From the NCBI RefSeq assembly GCF_900086725.1, contig NZ_LT574836.1:576034-640033 (forward strand): 64,000 bases of DNA, written 5' to 3'. The DNA is from Bariatricus massiliensis (GTDB taxonomy: Bacteria; Bacillota; Clostridia; Lachnospirales; Lachnospiraceae). Shown here in pieces: positions 8,405 to 15,948 of the stretch (position 1 is its first letter; each line of letters starts with the position of its first letter). The translations under genes and the position numbers were made by a program. The notes below the pieces were generated by a model, which had not been told where the DNA came from, searched no databases, and was given only the letters and a program-made list of their open reading frames with translations.

Positions 8405-9196
8405 ATGGAAAGTGATTTGAGATTCGCGATTTTAATAGATGCGGACAATATATCGGACAGATATATTAAGATTATTTTAGACGAGACTGCCAACAATGGA
8501 GTGGCAACTTATAAGCGGATTTATGGGGATTGGACAAGTCCTCAGCTGGCCTCTTGGAAACAAGTGCTGCTGGAAAATTCAATTATACCGATGCAGCAAT
8601 ACAGCTATACGACCGGAAAGAATTCTACAGACTCCGCTATGATAATAGATGCCATGGACATTATGTATTCTGGCACAGTGGATGGATATTGTATTGTATC
8701 TTCGGACAGCGATTTCACAAGATTGGCGGCACGTCTCAGAGAATCAGGGATGCAGGTGATAGGGATGGGGGAGAGCAAGACACCCAAACCTTTTATCTCA
8801 GCATGCAATCAGTTTAAGTATCTTGATCTTCTTTACTCTAACCAGCAGGAGGAAGAAAAAGAGGAGGCGGCAGAACGCCATACAGAGACAGAGGAGAAGA
8901 CTTTGGATAATCTCCATGCCAGACATAAAAATGAAGGCCTAAAAGAAAAAGATTTGAAACGCATACGACATACGATCAATGCGATTATCAATAAATTTTC
9001 AGATGAAGACGGGTGGCTGTTTTCAGGAAAGCTCGGTGACCAGTTGTCGAAGCGTCTGCCCGATTTTGACGTCAGAAACTACGGATTCTCTAAGCTTACA
9101 CCCTTTGTAAAGTCCTTGGGAGACTATGAGATTGGAAAAATGTCCAACGGAAGCGGACAGAAACAGATTTATATACGGTTGAAGTCTAAGAAGTAG
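8405..9196 (+). CDS. NYN-domain protein with C-terminal LOTUS (OST-HTH) domain
   Basis: The 263-residue protein joins a PIN-like NYN domain (about 5-140) to a C-terminal winged-helix LOTUS/OST-HTH-like domain (about 185-260), with an acidic linker between. The NYN acidic residues are visible in ILIDADNIS (D12, D14), in MIIDAMD (82-85) and in SSDSDFTRLA (D101, D103), so a metal-dependent ribonuclease site appears intact. LOTUS domains in other proteins bind RNA, including G-quadruplex forms. It has its own promoter and a GGAGGAAC site before the ATG, and is monocistronic. The RNA target is unknown; a role in RNA processing is inference from domains. Confidence 0.85.
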   Translation: MESDLRFAILIDADNISDRYIKIILDETANNGVATYKRIYGDWTSPQLASWKQVLLENSIIPMQQYSYTTGKNSTDSAMIIDAMDIMYSGTVDGYCIVSSDSDFTRLAARLRESGMQVIGMGESKTPKPFISACNQFKYLDLLYSNQQEEEKEEAAERHTETEEKTLDNLHARHKNEGLKEKDLKRIRHTINAIINKFSDEDGWLFSGKLGDQLSKRLPDFDVRNYGFSKLTPFVKSLGDYEIGKMSNGSGQKQIYIRLKSKK

Positions 9197-9628
9197 GGAG
9201 TGTGCCGAGTTCCGGAAGAACCGCCAATATCCCAAAGTGTCCATGAATGGTATAGAATAGGCATAAAATTCGTGTCCGCCGGGAGCAATTTCGGCGGACA
9301 CGCCCATCTTATACCTAAATTATTATATGTGGCCACCGAGACTTACCATTTCACCGTTGGATAATCAGTATTTCAGTTGCAAGGCTCTAGTGTTTTATGC
9401 TATTATAATTTTATTCTTTAGCGGAAGGCATTCCATGCCTGTTCAGCCGTTAAATTAACATTTCGACGCTCCGTATTCGGAGCAGTTACCGTGGTTGTGA
9501 GAAATAACGTTAAAGTGTGCGCCCGTTAAGAGGTGTACTTAAAACATTGCGTGAGAAAAATTGAATATTGCTGTAATTGACTTGTACGAGAAAACGATAT
9601 TTTGTATAATTTAAGAAAGGAACAACAT
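9197..9628 (+). other. 432-base non-coding stretch with three hairpins
   Basis: No convincing gene is present. Three perfect inverted repeats are visible: an 11-bp stem at 9271-9281/9292-9302 with a 10-base loop, a 6-bp stem at 9426-9431/9435-9440, and a 6-bp stem at 9468-9473/9478-9483 with a TATT loop. None has a T-run, so they are not classical terminators, though the first could end NYN transcription. The stretch looks like a decayed or insertion-prone spacer before the Rpn-type gene. Confidence 0.5.
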
Positions 9629-10621
9629 ATGAAGAAAGAGATTTTTAGAGAAATGTCAGATGATTCTCTGAAGATTCAATATGATGCGCAATGTAAACGA
9701 GTGCTGGGGAATAAGATTATCCTCGCATGGATTATGAAATATACTATGAAGGAGTTCGCACTTTTTTCTGTGGATGAGATCGTGGAGTGTATTGAAGGAG
9801 AACCGGAGATTGGTACGGTCGGGATGAATCCCGGTGAAACAAACCGCAAGACCCCGGCGAACGAGAAGGTAACAGGACTTGCGCAGGAGGATAAGATTCC
9901 CAACGAGGGAAGCGTTACCTATGATATTCGTTTCTTTGCCTGTTATCCGAAAGGGAAAGAGAAAATCAAGGTTATCATTAACGTTGAAGCACAGACAAGA
10001 TTCCGGCCCGGATACAGTCTGGTGACGAGGGGAATCTACTACGGGGCAAGAATGCTCTCCGCGCAGCAGGGAAGAGAATTTGTGGCGCCGGATTATGATA
10101 GTATCAAGAAGGTGTGCTCGGTCTGGATTTGTATGGCTGCCCCGGACTACATCGGCAATGCGGTTGCCAAATACAGCATGGAAAAGAAGGATATTGTCCC
10201 CGGAATGCCAGATATTCCAAAGGAGTATGATAAAATTTCGGTAGTAATGGTGTGCCTGAACAGTAAAGAATGGATAGACGGTGCGAAGAGACAGAATAGG
10301 CTGACAGAATTGCTAAATGTGCTGCTCTCACCGGAAATAAGCGGAGAGGCAAAAGTCAGGATTTTGCAGGATGATTTTGAGATAGTGATGGAGTATGGTC
10401 TGGAGAAGGAGATGAGACTCATGTGTAATTTGAGCGAGTATGTAGAAGAGAAGGGAATTGAGAAAGGAATTGAGCGGGGAATCGAGGCGCTGATTCTGGA
10501 TAATCTGGAAGAAAGGAAGAACAAGGAACAGATAATCGCTAAGCTGATGAAGCGGCTTTCCCTGTCCAGACAAGACGCTGAGCAGTATTTTGAGAGGTAC
10601 GCAGGCGTTCTCTCTCCTTAG
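9629..10621 (+). CDS. Rpn-type PD-(D/E)XK nuclease family protein
   Basis: A 330-residue member of the Rpn / PD-(D/E)XK nuclease family often labelled putative transposase. The core carries an Asp in TYDIRFFA and the Glu-x-Gln in INVEAQ, the usual layout of this family's metal site. The C-terminus has the charged EKGIEKGIERGIE repeat and a short helical tail, also typical. I place the start at ATG 9629 (AAGAAAGGA upstream) rather than the in-frame TTG at 9602, which lies inside a TATAAT-like sequence. Family members in E. coli promote RecA-independent recombination; function here is unproven. Related copies are usually dispersed in a genome. No inverted repeats flank it as an insertion sequence would require. 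Confidence 0.78.
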   Translation: MKKEIFREMSDDSLKIQYDAQCKRVLGNKIILAWIMKYTMKEFALFSVDEIVECIEGEPEIGTVGMNPGETNRKTPANEKVTGLAQEDKIPNEGSVTYDIRFFACYPKGKEKIKVIINVEAQTRFRPGYSLVTRGIYYGARMLSAQQGREFVAPDYDSIKKVCSVWICMAAPDYIGNAVAKYSMEKKDIVPGMPDIPKEYDKISVVMVCLNSKEWIDGAKRQNRLTELLNVLLSPEISGEAKVRILQDDFEIVMEYGLEKEMRLMCNLSEYVEEKGIEKGIERGIEALILDNLEERKNKEQIIAKLMKRLSLSRQDAEQYFERYAGVLSP

Positions 10622-10670
10622 TGATGCCTGCGCGCATATGCTAAGATTTAAGTCCAGAAGCTAGTGTATA

Positions 10671-10709
10671 AGAGGATGTGCCACGCTTCCGCCGCGTGGC
10701 GCATCCTCT
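10671..10709. terminator. Hairpin between convergent genes
   Basis: A 16-bp stem (10671-10686 with 10694-10709, one G-U pair) with a 7-base loop sits between the converging Rpn-type and GNAT genes. There is no T-run on either side, so termination is inferred from position and stem strength. Confidence 0.5.
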
Positions 10710-10731
10710 GTCTAAGTTTCATGATTCCAGT

Positions 10732-11250
10732 CTACATTTCTTCTAACATAAGCCCCATAACATACAAGTCATAATATTTTCCGTCCAGTAATGTAGTATT
10801 GGGGAGACGGCCTTCAATCTGGAAGCCGAATTTCTGGTACAATTTTACAGCGAGTTCGTTGTCGCATCTTGTGTCGAGCTGGATTCTTGTCGTAATTCCG
10901 TTTCCGCGGCACCACTCAATCAGGCGGCGGATAATCTCGCTGCCGATGCCTTGGCCTTGATGGGCATTTTCTACCACAATTCCCAATTCTCCACAGTGGC
11001 GGCTCTTGATTTTCCAGCTGGAGCTTATAGTACCGATTCCGATGATTCTGTTGTCATCAAGAGCGAGGAGCATATAATTGTTGGGGGATTTGGCCGTATC
11101 TTTGATAGATGCTCTGGAGCCTTCCACATCCAGTGGATACTCGTCTTTTTCGAAGCTTAAATATGTAGTTTCCCCGCCTACACGGTTATAAAAAGCTACG
11201 ATTTCCTCTGCGTCATCCACTGTTGGTTCTCTGTAAACGATATTTCCCAT
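10732..11250 (-). CDS. GNAT family N-acetyltransferase
   Basis: This 172-residue protein has the GNAT fold. The acetyl-CoA-binding motif A reads GIVVENAHQGQGIGSEII (Q/RxxGxG/A as QGQGIG), followed by the C-terminal strand pattern LAVKLYQKFGFQIEGR typical of RimI/PaiA-like enzymes. An AGGAGGT site precedes the ATG on the minus strand. It transfers an acetyl group from acetyl-CoA to an amine, but the substrate (ribosomal protein, antibiotic or small metabolite) cannot be read from sequence. It is divergent from murI and has no operon partners. Confidence 0.88.
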   Translation of the reverse strand: MGNIVYREPTVDDAEEIVAFYNRVGGETTYLSFEKDEYPLDVEGSRASIKDTAKSPNNYMLLALDDNRIIGIGTISSSWKIKSRHCGELGIVVENAHQGQGIGSEIIRRLIEWCRGNGITTRIQLDTRCDNELAVKLYQKFGFQIEGRLPNTTLLDGKYYDLYVMGLMLEEM

Positions 11251-11320
11251 TTGTAAAACCTCCTTTTCTTGTCAGTATAGCACATAAAGCCCGGAATTGA
11301 AAACGGTAACTGAAATATAC

Positions 11321-11349
11321 TTGAAATGTAGAGGGAGAGCGGGTACAAT
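11321..11349 (+). promoter_or_regulatory. murI promoter
   Basis: TTGAAA (11321-11326) and TACAAT (11344-11349) are 17 bases apart, about 35 bases before the GTG start. Confidence 0.65.
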
Positions 11350-11384
11350 AAAAACTACAGAAATGAAAAAGGAGAATCCATACT

Positions 11385-12212
11385 GTGAGTATAAAATGTA
11401 ATAAAAATGCGCCGATTGGTGTGTTTGATTCAGGGGTAGGCGGTCTGACGGTCGCAAGGGAGATTATGCGCCAGCTGCCGAAGGAGCATATCGTTTATTT
11501 TGGCGATACGGCCAGAGTGCCGTACGGAAGTAAATCGCAGAACAATATTATTCGTTTTTCCAGACAGATTATCCGTTTTCTCCGTACACAATCGGTGAAG
11601 GCTATTGTCATTGCGTGCAACACAGCCAGCGCGCTGGCTTTGGACGTAGTCCGGCAGGAGACGGAGATACCGGTGATTGGGGTAGTAATACCGGGGGCGA
11701 GAGCCGCCGTGCAGGCCACAGAGAGTAAGAAGATTGGAGTAATCGGAACAGAAGCCACTATCCGCAGTGAGATGTATACGAAGATTATGAAGGAGATGGA
11801 TCCTGAGGTATCCGTGATCGGCAAAGCATGCCCGCTGTTTGTTCCGCTTGTGGAAGAGGGTTTTTCTAAGCATAATGTAACGGGCGAGATTATTGATTAT
11901 TATCTAGAATCTATGAAGGAGTCTGATATTGACACAATGATATTAGGCTGCACTCATTATCCCCTGCTGCGGACACGTGTGAGGGAATATATGGGAGAAC
12001 AGGTACATATTGTGAACCCGGCCTATGAGACGGCGATGGATTTGAAAAAAATCTTGGAAGACAATGACATGGCCAATGAAACTTTAGAAGAGGAGCATGC
12101 GACATATTCGTTTTACGTCAGTGATGCTGCTGACAAATTCAAGCAGTTCGCGAATTCTATCCTTCCTTATGATATTGAGACAACGAAGCAGATTAATATT
12201 GAAGAATATTAA
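11385..12212 (+). CDS. murI: Glutamate racemase
   Basis: The 275-residue enzyme interconverts L- and D-glutamate to supply D-Glu for peptidoglycan. Both catalytic cysteines are present in their motifs, VIACNTASA (N-half) and LGCTHYPLL (C-half), as are the N-terminal IGVFDSGVGGLTV and GDTARVPYG motifs. The start is GTG at 11385; the nearby ATG is in another frame, and AAAGGAG lies upstream. It is monocistronic with its own promoter and is followed by a strong terminator. Another wall-precursor racemase gene, alr, begins at the far end of the window. Confidence 0.96.
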   Translation: MSIKCNKNAPIGVFDSGVGGLTVAREIMRQLPKEHIVYFGDTARVPYGSKSQNNIIRFSRQIIRFLRTQSVKAIVIACNTASALALDVVRQETEIPVIGVVIPGARAAVQATESKKIGVIGTEATIRSEMYTKIMKEMDPEVSVIGKACPLFVPLVEEGFSKHNVTGEIIDYYLESMKESDIDTMILGCTHYPLLRTRVREYMGEQVHIVNPAYETAMDLKKILEDNDMANETLEEEHATYSFYVSDAADKFKQFANSILPYDIETTKQINIEEY

Positions 12213-12232
12213 AGCTGCTTTATGATGGGAAA

Positions 12233-12260
12233 GGGGGTGCCGGCAAGGCACTCCCTTTTT
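12233..12260 (+). terminator. murI terminator
   Basis: A 9-bp stem (12233-12241 with 12247-12255, one G-U) with a 5-base loop is followed by TTTTT at 12256-12260. Confidence 0.85.
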
Positions 12261-12302
12261 GTACAATAGGATAGTTCGAAGAACTATCCTATTGTACAAA
12301 AA
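12256..12302. repeat. 22-bp perfect inverted repeat
   Basis: Arms 12256-12277 and 12281-12302 are perfectly complementary around a GAA loop. The outer ends are T5 and A5, so on either strand the hairpin is followed by A residues and it is not a standard terminator. It starts within the T-run of the murI terminator. Confidence 0.8.
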
Positions 12303-12341
12303 ACGCTCCGCTTGGGATGCGCATGACGCTTAGGAGGAAGA

Positions 12342-12370
12342 TGTCACTAAAGTGACAGCGCGTCAGCGCT
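12342..12370. repeat. Two adjacent short hairpins
   Basis: TGTCAC-TAAA-GTGACA (12342-12357) is followed immediately, sharing one base, by AGCGC-GTCA-GCGCT (12357-12370). With neighbouring hairpins they make a REP-like cluster in the 188 bases between murI and the flippase gene. Confidence 0.6.
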
Positions 12371-12397
12371 AGAGTCTGACTTGTCAGACTCTTTTTT
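12371..12397 (+). terminator. Second plus-strand terminator after murI
   Basis: A 9-bp stem AGAGTCTGA / TCAGACTCT (12371-12379 and 12384-12392) with a CTTG loop runs into T6 at 12392-12397. It directly abuts the 3' end of the convergent flippase gene. Confidence 0.75.
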
Positions 12398-12400
12398 AAG

Positions 12401-13711
12401 TTATTTTTTAAGATATCTGGCGAGGACAGCCATTGCCCACACAGTCACTACCAGCTGGCTTGCCAGCATTCCCCACAGGTAGCCCAGAATACCAAACATG
12501 GGTATCAGGAAGAATACGCTTCCTATGCGCACCAGAAGCCCAAACGTATTGATGAAGAAGGAGGTTGTAGTCTTGCCCAGACCGTTGATGATGCTGGTCA
12601 GCGTAGTGTTCGTGTAAAGGAACGGGCAGATGAACGACATGGTAAGAATGAACTTCCCTGCTTCGGGGCTGTGAAAGATAACGGTTCCAATCCAATTTCC
12701 TAATATAAAGAAACCTAGCATACAGAAGATGCCTAAAGTGAAGCAGGATATAATTACCTTCTGAACTAATTTTTTTAATTCGCCCCTGTCTGCGGTAGCC
12801 TGAATTTCTGCTACGGTCGGAAGAAGCATAGTAGATACGGAATTGGTTATGGCCGAGGGAAACATAATACATGGCAGGGCCATACCGGTCAGCACACCGT
12901 ATATACTTAGTGATTCTGACAATGTATGCCCGTGGGACTGCAGGCGCAGAGGGATGGACACGGCTTCTACACTCTGAAGAACGTTGAGCAACACCCGGTT
13001 TGCCGTCAAAGGAACCGACAGGCGGAGCAGCTCTCCGGCAGGCCGGAAGTATTCCATAAATCTGCCCCGGTGTTCTGCGATAGTCCGCTTCAACATCCAT
13101 GCACTGTATGCGGCGGCCGCAACTTCCCCGCACACAAGGCCGAAGACAGCAATGGTAATATGTACTTCAGAAGAATAGTGCAGGCCAATCTTATAAAAGA
13201 ACCATACAGAAAATATGCGGACGAACTGCTCAAGAAGCTGGGATATGGCAGGTACCTTGGTCTGCTTTTTCCCGAAATAATAGCCACATATGCAGCTGTG
13301 TACCGCTGCAAAAGGAAACGACCAGGACATGGCCACAAGAAGGTCGGCACACCTTTTGTCACTCAGGAGTTCAGAGGCAATCCATCTGGCATTGTGCTGT
13401 AAGAACAAAGTGGCGGCTGCGGATAGAATAACGGTCAAAAAGAGCGATACACGCAGTGTCAGGACAGCCTCCCGTTCTTGGTGAAGAGAAATACGGCTGG
13501 CTACGATTCTTGACAGGGCAACTTGGATGCCGGCGGCGGTAAAGGAAAAGCACAGAGCGTATACCGGGAATATAAGCTGATATAGGCCGACGCCCTCCGC
13601 ATGAAAAGTCCGGCTTAGAAAAATCCGGTAAAAAAATCCCATGAGCCGGGTAGCGATTCCGGTTGCTGTTAAAATAAAAGTACCCCTTAAAAGAGCTTGT
13701 TTACGCGACAT
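12401..13711 (-). CDS. SpoVB/MurJ-like lipid flippase (MOP family)
   Basis: A 436-residue polytopic membrane protein with about twelve hydrophobic segments, belonging to the MOP exporter superfamily. The N-terminus (LLRGTFILTATGIATRLMGFFYRIFLSR) and the conserved GLYQLIFPVY loop are characteristic of the stage V sporulation protein B / polysaccharide-flippase branch. Members move lipid-linked wall or spore-cortex precursors across the membrane. It is shorter than B. subtilis SpoVB (about 518), missing one or two terminal helices, which is common in clostridial paralogues. TAAGGAG lies before the minus-strand ATG. It is transcribed alone. Which lipid-linked substrate it handles is not determinable. 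Confidence 0.8.
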   Translation of the reverse strand: MSRKQALLRGTFILTATGIATRLMGFFYRIFLSRTFHAEGVGLYQLIFPVYALCFSFTAAGIQVALSRIVASRISLHQEREAVLTLRVSLFLTVILSAAATLFLQHNARWIASELLSDKRCADLLVAMSWSFPFAAVHSCICGYYFGKKQTKVPAISQLLEQFVRIFSVWFFYKIGLHYSSEVHITIAVFGLVCGEVAAAAYSAWMLKRTIAEHRGRFMEYFRPAGELLRLSVPLTANRVLLNVLQSVEAVSIPLRLQSHGHTLSESLSIYGVLTGMALPCIMFPSAITNSVSTMLLPTVAEIQATADRGELKKLVQKVIISCFTLGIFCMLGFFILGNWIGTVIFHSPEAGKFILTMSFICPFLYTNTTLTSIINGLGKTTTSFFINTFGLLVRIGSVFFLIPMFGILGYLWGMLASQLVVTVWAMAVLARYLKK

Positions 13712-13757
13712 AGAAACTCCTTATTTAAGCTTGTTATAACATATTCTATAAATAGCC

Positions 13758-13786
13758 TTGACAGAACAAATATAGGATGTTATTCT
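13758..13786 (+). promoter_or_regulatory. iscR operon promoter
   Basis: TTGACA (13758-13763) and TATTCT (13781-13786) are 17 bases apart; transcription would begin near 13793. Confidence 0.75.
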
Positions 13787-13800
13787 CTAATTGGATTAAA

Positions 13801-13819
13801 TCCTAGTAAATAACTAGGA
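13801..13819 (+). promoter_or_regulatory. Putative IscR operator
   Basis: TCCTAGT and ACTAGGA form a perfect 7-bp inverted repeat around AAATA. It lies just downstream of the predicted start of transcription and 18 bases before the iscR start codon, the position expected for autorepression by an Rrf2-family regulator. Confidence 0.6.
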
Positions 13820-13836
13820 ATAAGGAAGGTGAAGAT

Positions 13837-14280
13837 TTGAAGATTTCTACGAAGGGACGATATGGACTGCGGGCATTTATAGATTTGGCTATATACAGTG
13901 AAGAAGCGCCAGTCTCGATCAACAGTATTTCTGCGAGACAGGATATATCGGAGCGGTATCTGGAGCAGCTGATGGCGAAGCTTAAGAAAGCCGGGCTGGT
14001 GAAAAGTATCCGCGGCGCTGGCGGCGGCTATATACTTGCCAGAAAGGCGGAGGAGATATCTGCAGGTGAGGTACTCCGGGCGCTGGAAGGCAGTCTGGAA
14101 CCTGTAGTGTGTGCTGCCTTCCACCCGGAGGAGGAGTGCTCGGTGAAGGAGAGCTGTGTCACGAAGTATGTCTGGCAGAAGCTCAACGAGAGCATGACAC
14201 AGGCGGTGGACGAGATTAAAATCAGTACGCTGGTAGAAAAGAGCAGGTCTGCCGGCAAAGGAGGAAAAGACAATGAGTAA
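13837..14280 (+). CDS. iscR: Rrf2/IscR-type transcriptional regulator
   Basis: The 147-residue protein has the Rrf2 winged-helix fold (MKISTKGRYGLRAFIDLA, then ERYLEQLMAKLKKAGLVKSIRG) and three cysteines, C92, C101 and C107, suited to bind an [2Fe-2S] cluster. The spacing differs slightly from E. coli IscR (92/98/104). The start is TTG at 13837 with GGAAGGTG upstream; it matches the family N-terminus exactly. It overlaps nifS by 8 bases, heading iscR-nifS-nifU-mnmA, so it most likely senses cluster status and controls this operon through the inverted repeat at its own promoter. Confidence 0.92.
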   Translation: MKISTKGRYGLRAFIDLAIYSEEAPVSINSISARQDISERYLEQLMAKLKKAGLVKSIRGAGGGYILARKAEEISAGEVLRALEGSLEPVVCAAFHPEEECSVKESCVTKYVWQKLNESMTQAVDEIKISTLVEKSRSAGKGGKDNE

Positions 14281-15457
14281 ATTGATATATTTAGATAATG
14301 CGGCCACGACAAAGACCGCGCCCGAAGTTTTAGAGGCAATGATTCCATACTTTACGGAATATTATGGGAATCCATCCAGTGTTTATAGTTTTGCCGCACA
14401 GAATAAAGACGTGATTACAACACAGAGAGAAATCATCGCGGATACGCTGGGAGCACAGCCCAATGAGATTTATTTTACCGCAGGCGGCTCTGAGGCCGAT
14501 AACTGGGCTTTGAAAGCGGCGGCGGAAGCCTACGAGGGGAAAGGGAAACATATTATCACGACTAAAATCGAGCACCATGCGATTCTTCATACGGCAGAGT
14601 ACCTCAAGACAAGAGGGTTTGAGATAACATATCTGGATGTGGATGAAGACGGACTTGTAAATCTTGAGGAATTGGAACGTGCCATTCGTCCAGATACTAT
14701 TCTGATTTCTGTCATGTTCGCCAACAATGAAATCGGAACCATAGAGCCAATCAAGGAGATTGGAGAGATTGCCAAAGAACATGATATTTTGTTCCATACA
14801 GATGCGGTGCAGGCATTTGGACAGATTCCGATTCAAGTTGATGAATATCACATCGACATGCTTAGCGCAAGCGCACACAAGCTGAACGGGCCGAAGGGAA
14901 TTGGATTTTTATATATCCGAAAGGGCGTCAAAATACGCTCCTTCATACACGGCGGCGCGCAGGAGAGAAAGCGGCGGGCGGGTACTGAGAATGTGCCGGG
15001 CATCGTAGGGCTGGGGGCTGCAGTAAAGCGTGCGGCCGCTACAATGAATGCGCGTGCCATAAAAGAGACAGAGCTCAGAGATTATCTCATCAAGAGAGTC
15101 CTTGAGGAAATCCCTTACACAAGACTGAACGGGCATGCGGTAAAGAGGCTTCCCAACAATGCTAATTTCAGCTTCCGGTTCATAGAAGGAGAATCCCTGC
15201 TCATCCGTCTTGATATGGCGGGGATATGCGGTTCCAGCGGTTCAGCGTGCACATCAGGTTCCTTGGACCCGTCCCACGTGCTTCTGGCTATAGGCCTGCC
15301 CCATGAAATCGCGCACGGTTCATTGCGGCTGACTTTAAATGAAGAAAACACAAAAGAAGAGATGGATTATGTTGTGGAGCAGTTGAAAGAAATTGTACAA
15401 AATCTGCGCAATATGTCACCGCTCTATGAAGATTTTATGCGTAAAGAGAAAAAATAA
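14273..15457 (+). CDS. nifS: Cysteine desulfurase (NifS/IscS)
   Basis: This 394-residue PLP enzyme removes sulfur from cysteine for Fe-S clusters and for tRNA thiolation. The PLP lysine is K203 in SASAHKLNGPKG, and the persulfide cysteine is C326 in GSSGSACTSGS, on the extended loop of the NifS/IscS class. The N-terminal IYLDNAATTK is canonical. Its ATG overlaps the end of iscR (ATGAGTAA), indicating translational coupling. nifU and mnmA follow and are its likely sulfur acceptors. Confidence 0.96.
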   Translation: MSKLIYLDNAATTKTAPEVLEAMIPYFTEYYGNPSSVYSFAAQNKDVITTQREIIADTLGAQPNEIYFTAGGSEADNWALKAAAEAYEGKGKHIITTKIEHHAILHTAEYLKTRGFEITYLDVDEDGLVNLEELERAIRPDTILISVMFANNEIGTIEPIKEIGEIAKEHDILFHTDAVQAFGQIPIQVDEYHIDMLSASAHKLNGPKGIGFLYIRKGVKIRSFIHGGAQERKRRAGTENVPGIVGLGAAVKRAAATMNARAIKETELRDYLIKRVLEEIPYTRLNGHAVKRLPNNANFSFRFIEGESLLIRLDMAGICGSSGSACTSGSLDPSHVLLAIGLPHEIAHGSLRLTLNEENTKEEMDYVVEQLKEIVQNLRNMSPLYEDFMRKEKK

Positions 15458-15486
15458 ATTCCATTGATAATAGGAGGAAAAATATA

Positions 15487-15930
15487 ATGTATACAGAAAA
15501 AGTAATGGATCACTTTGAACATCCGAGAAATATGGGAGAAATCGAAAACGCCAGCGGCGTTGGCACGGTAGGAAACGCAAAGTGCGGCGATATCATGAGA
15601 ATCTATCTTGACATCGACGACAGCGGAATCATCAACGACGTGAAATTTAAGACCTTCGGATGTGGAGCGGCTGTGGCTACTAGCAGTATGGCCACGGAGC
15701 TGGTGAAAGGAAAGCACATCAATGAGGCTATGAAGATTACAAATAAAGCTGTGATGGAAGCGCTTGACGGGCTGCCTCCGGTGAAGGTACACTGTTCTCT
15801 GCTGGCAGAGGAGGCTATTCACGCCGCGCTTTGGGACTACGCCCAGAAAAATGGTATTGAGATAGAGGGACTTGAAAAACCGAAATCTGATATCCATGAA
15901 GGGGAAGAGGACGAGGAAGAAGAATACTAA
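15487..15930 (+). CDS. nifU: Fe-S cluster scaffold (IscU/NifU-type)
   Basis: A 147-residue IscU-type scaffold on which Fe-S clusters are built from NifS sulfur. The three ligand cysteines C33 (KCGDIMRIY), C59 (FGCGAAVATSS) and C103 (VKVHCSLLAEEA) and D35 are present. A C-terminal acidic extension (EGEEDEEEEY) is added beyond the IscU core. It lacks the LPPVK HscA-binding variant context downstream but does carry LPPVK at 96-100. AGGAGGAAAAAT precedes the ATG. It sits between nifS and mnmA, within one operon. Confidence 0.95.
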   Translation: MYTEKVMDHFEHPRNMGEIENASGVGTVGNAKCGDIMRIYLDIDDSGIINDVKFKTFGCGAAVATSSMATELVKGKHINEAMKITNKAVMEALDGLPPVKVHCSLLAEEAIHAALWDYAQKNGIEIEGLEKPKSDIHEGEEDEEEEY

Positions 15931-15948
15931 TTTATTACGGAGAAACTT

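Noticed and set aside
9577..9610. TTGTAC-17-TATAAT as the promoter of the Rpn-type gene
   Set aside because: Transcription would start near 9617, inside the ribosome-binding site (9613-9620), so this TATAAT is unlikely to serve ATG 9629.
9602..9628. TTG at 9602 as the start of the Rpn-type gene
   Set aside because: It has no ribosome-binding site, while ATG 9629 has AAGAAAGGA at a good distance.
12256..12302. The 22-bp palindrome as a bidirectional terminator
   Set aside because: The outer ends give A residues after the stem on both strands, the reverse of a T-run.
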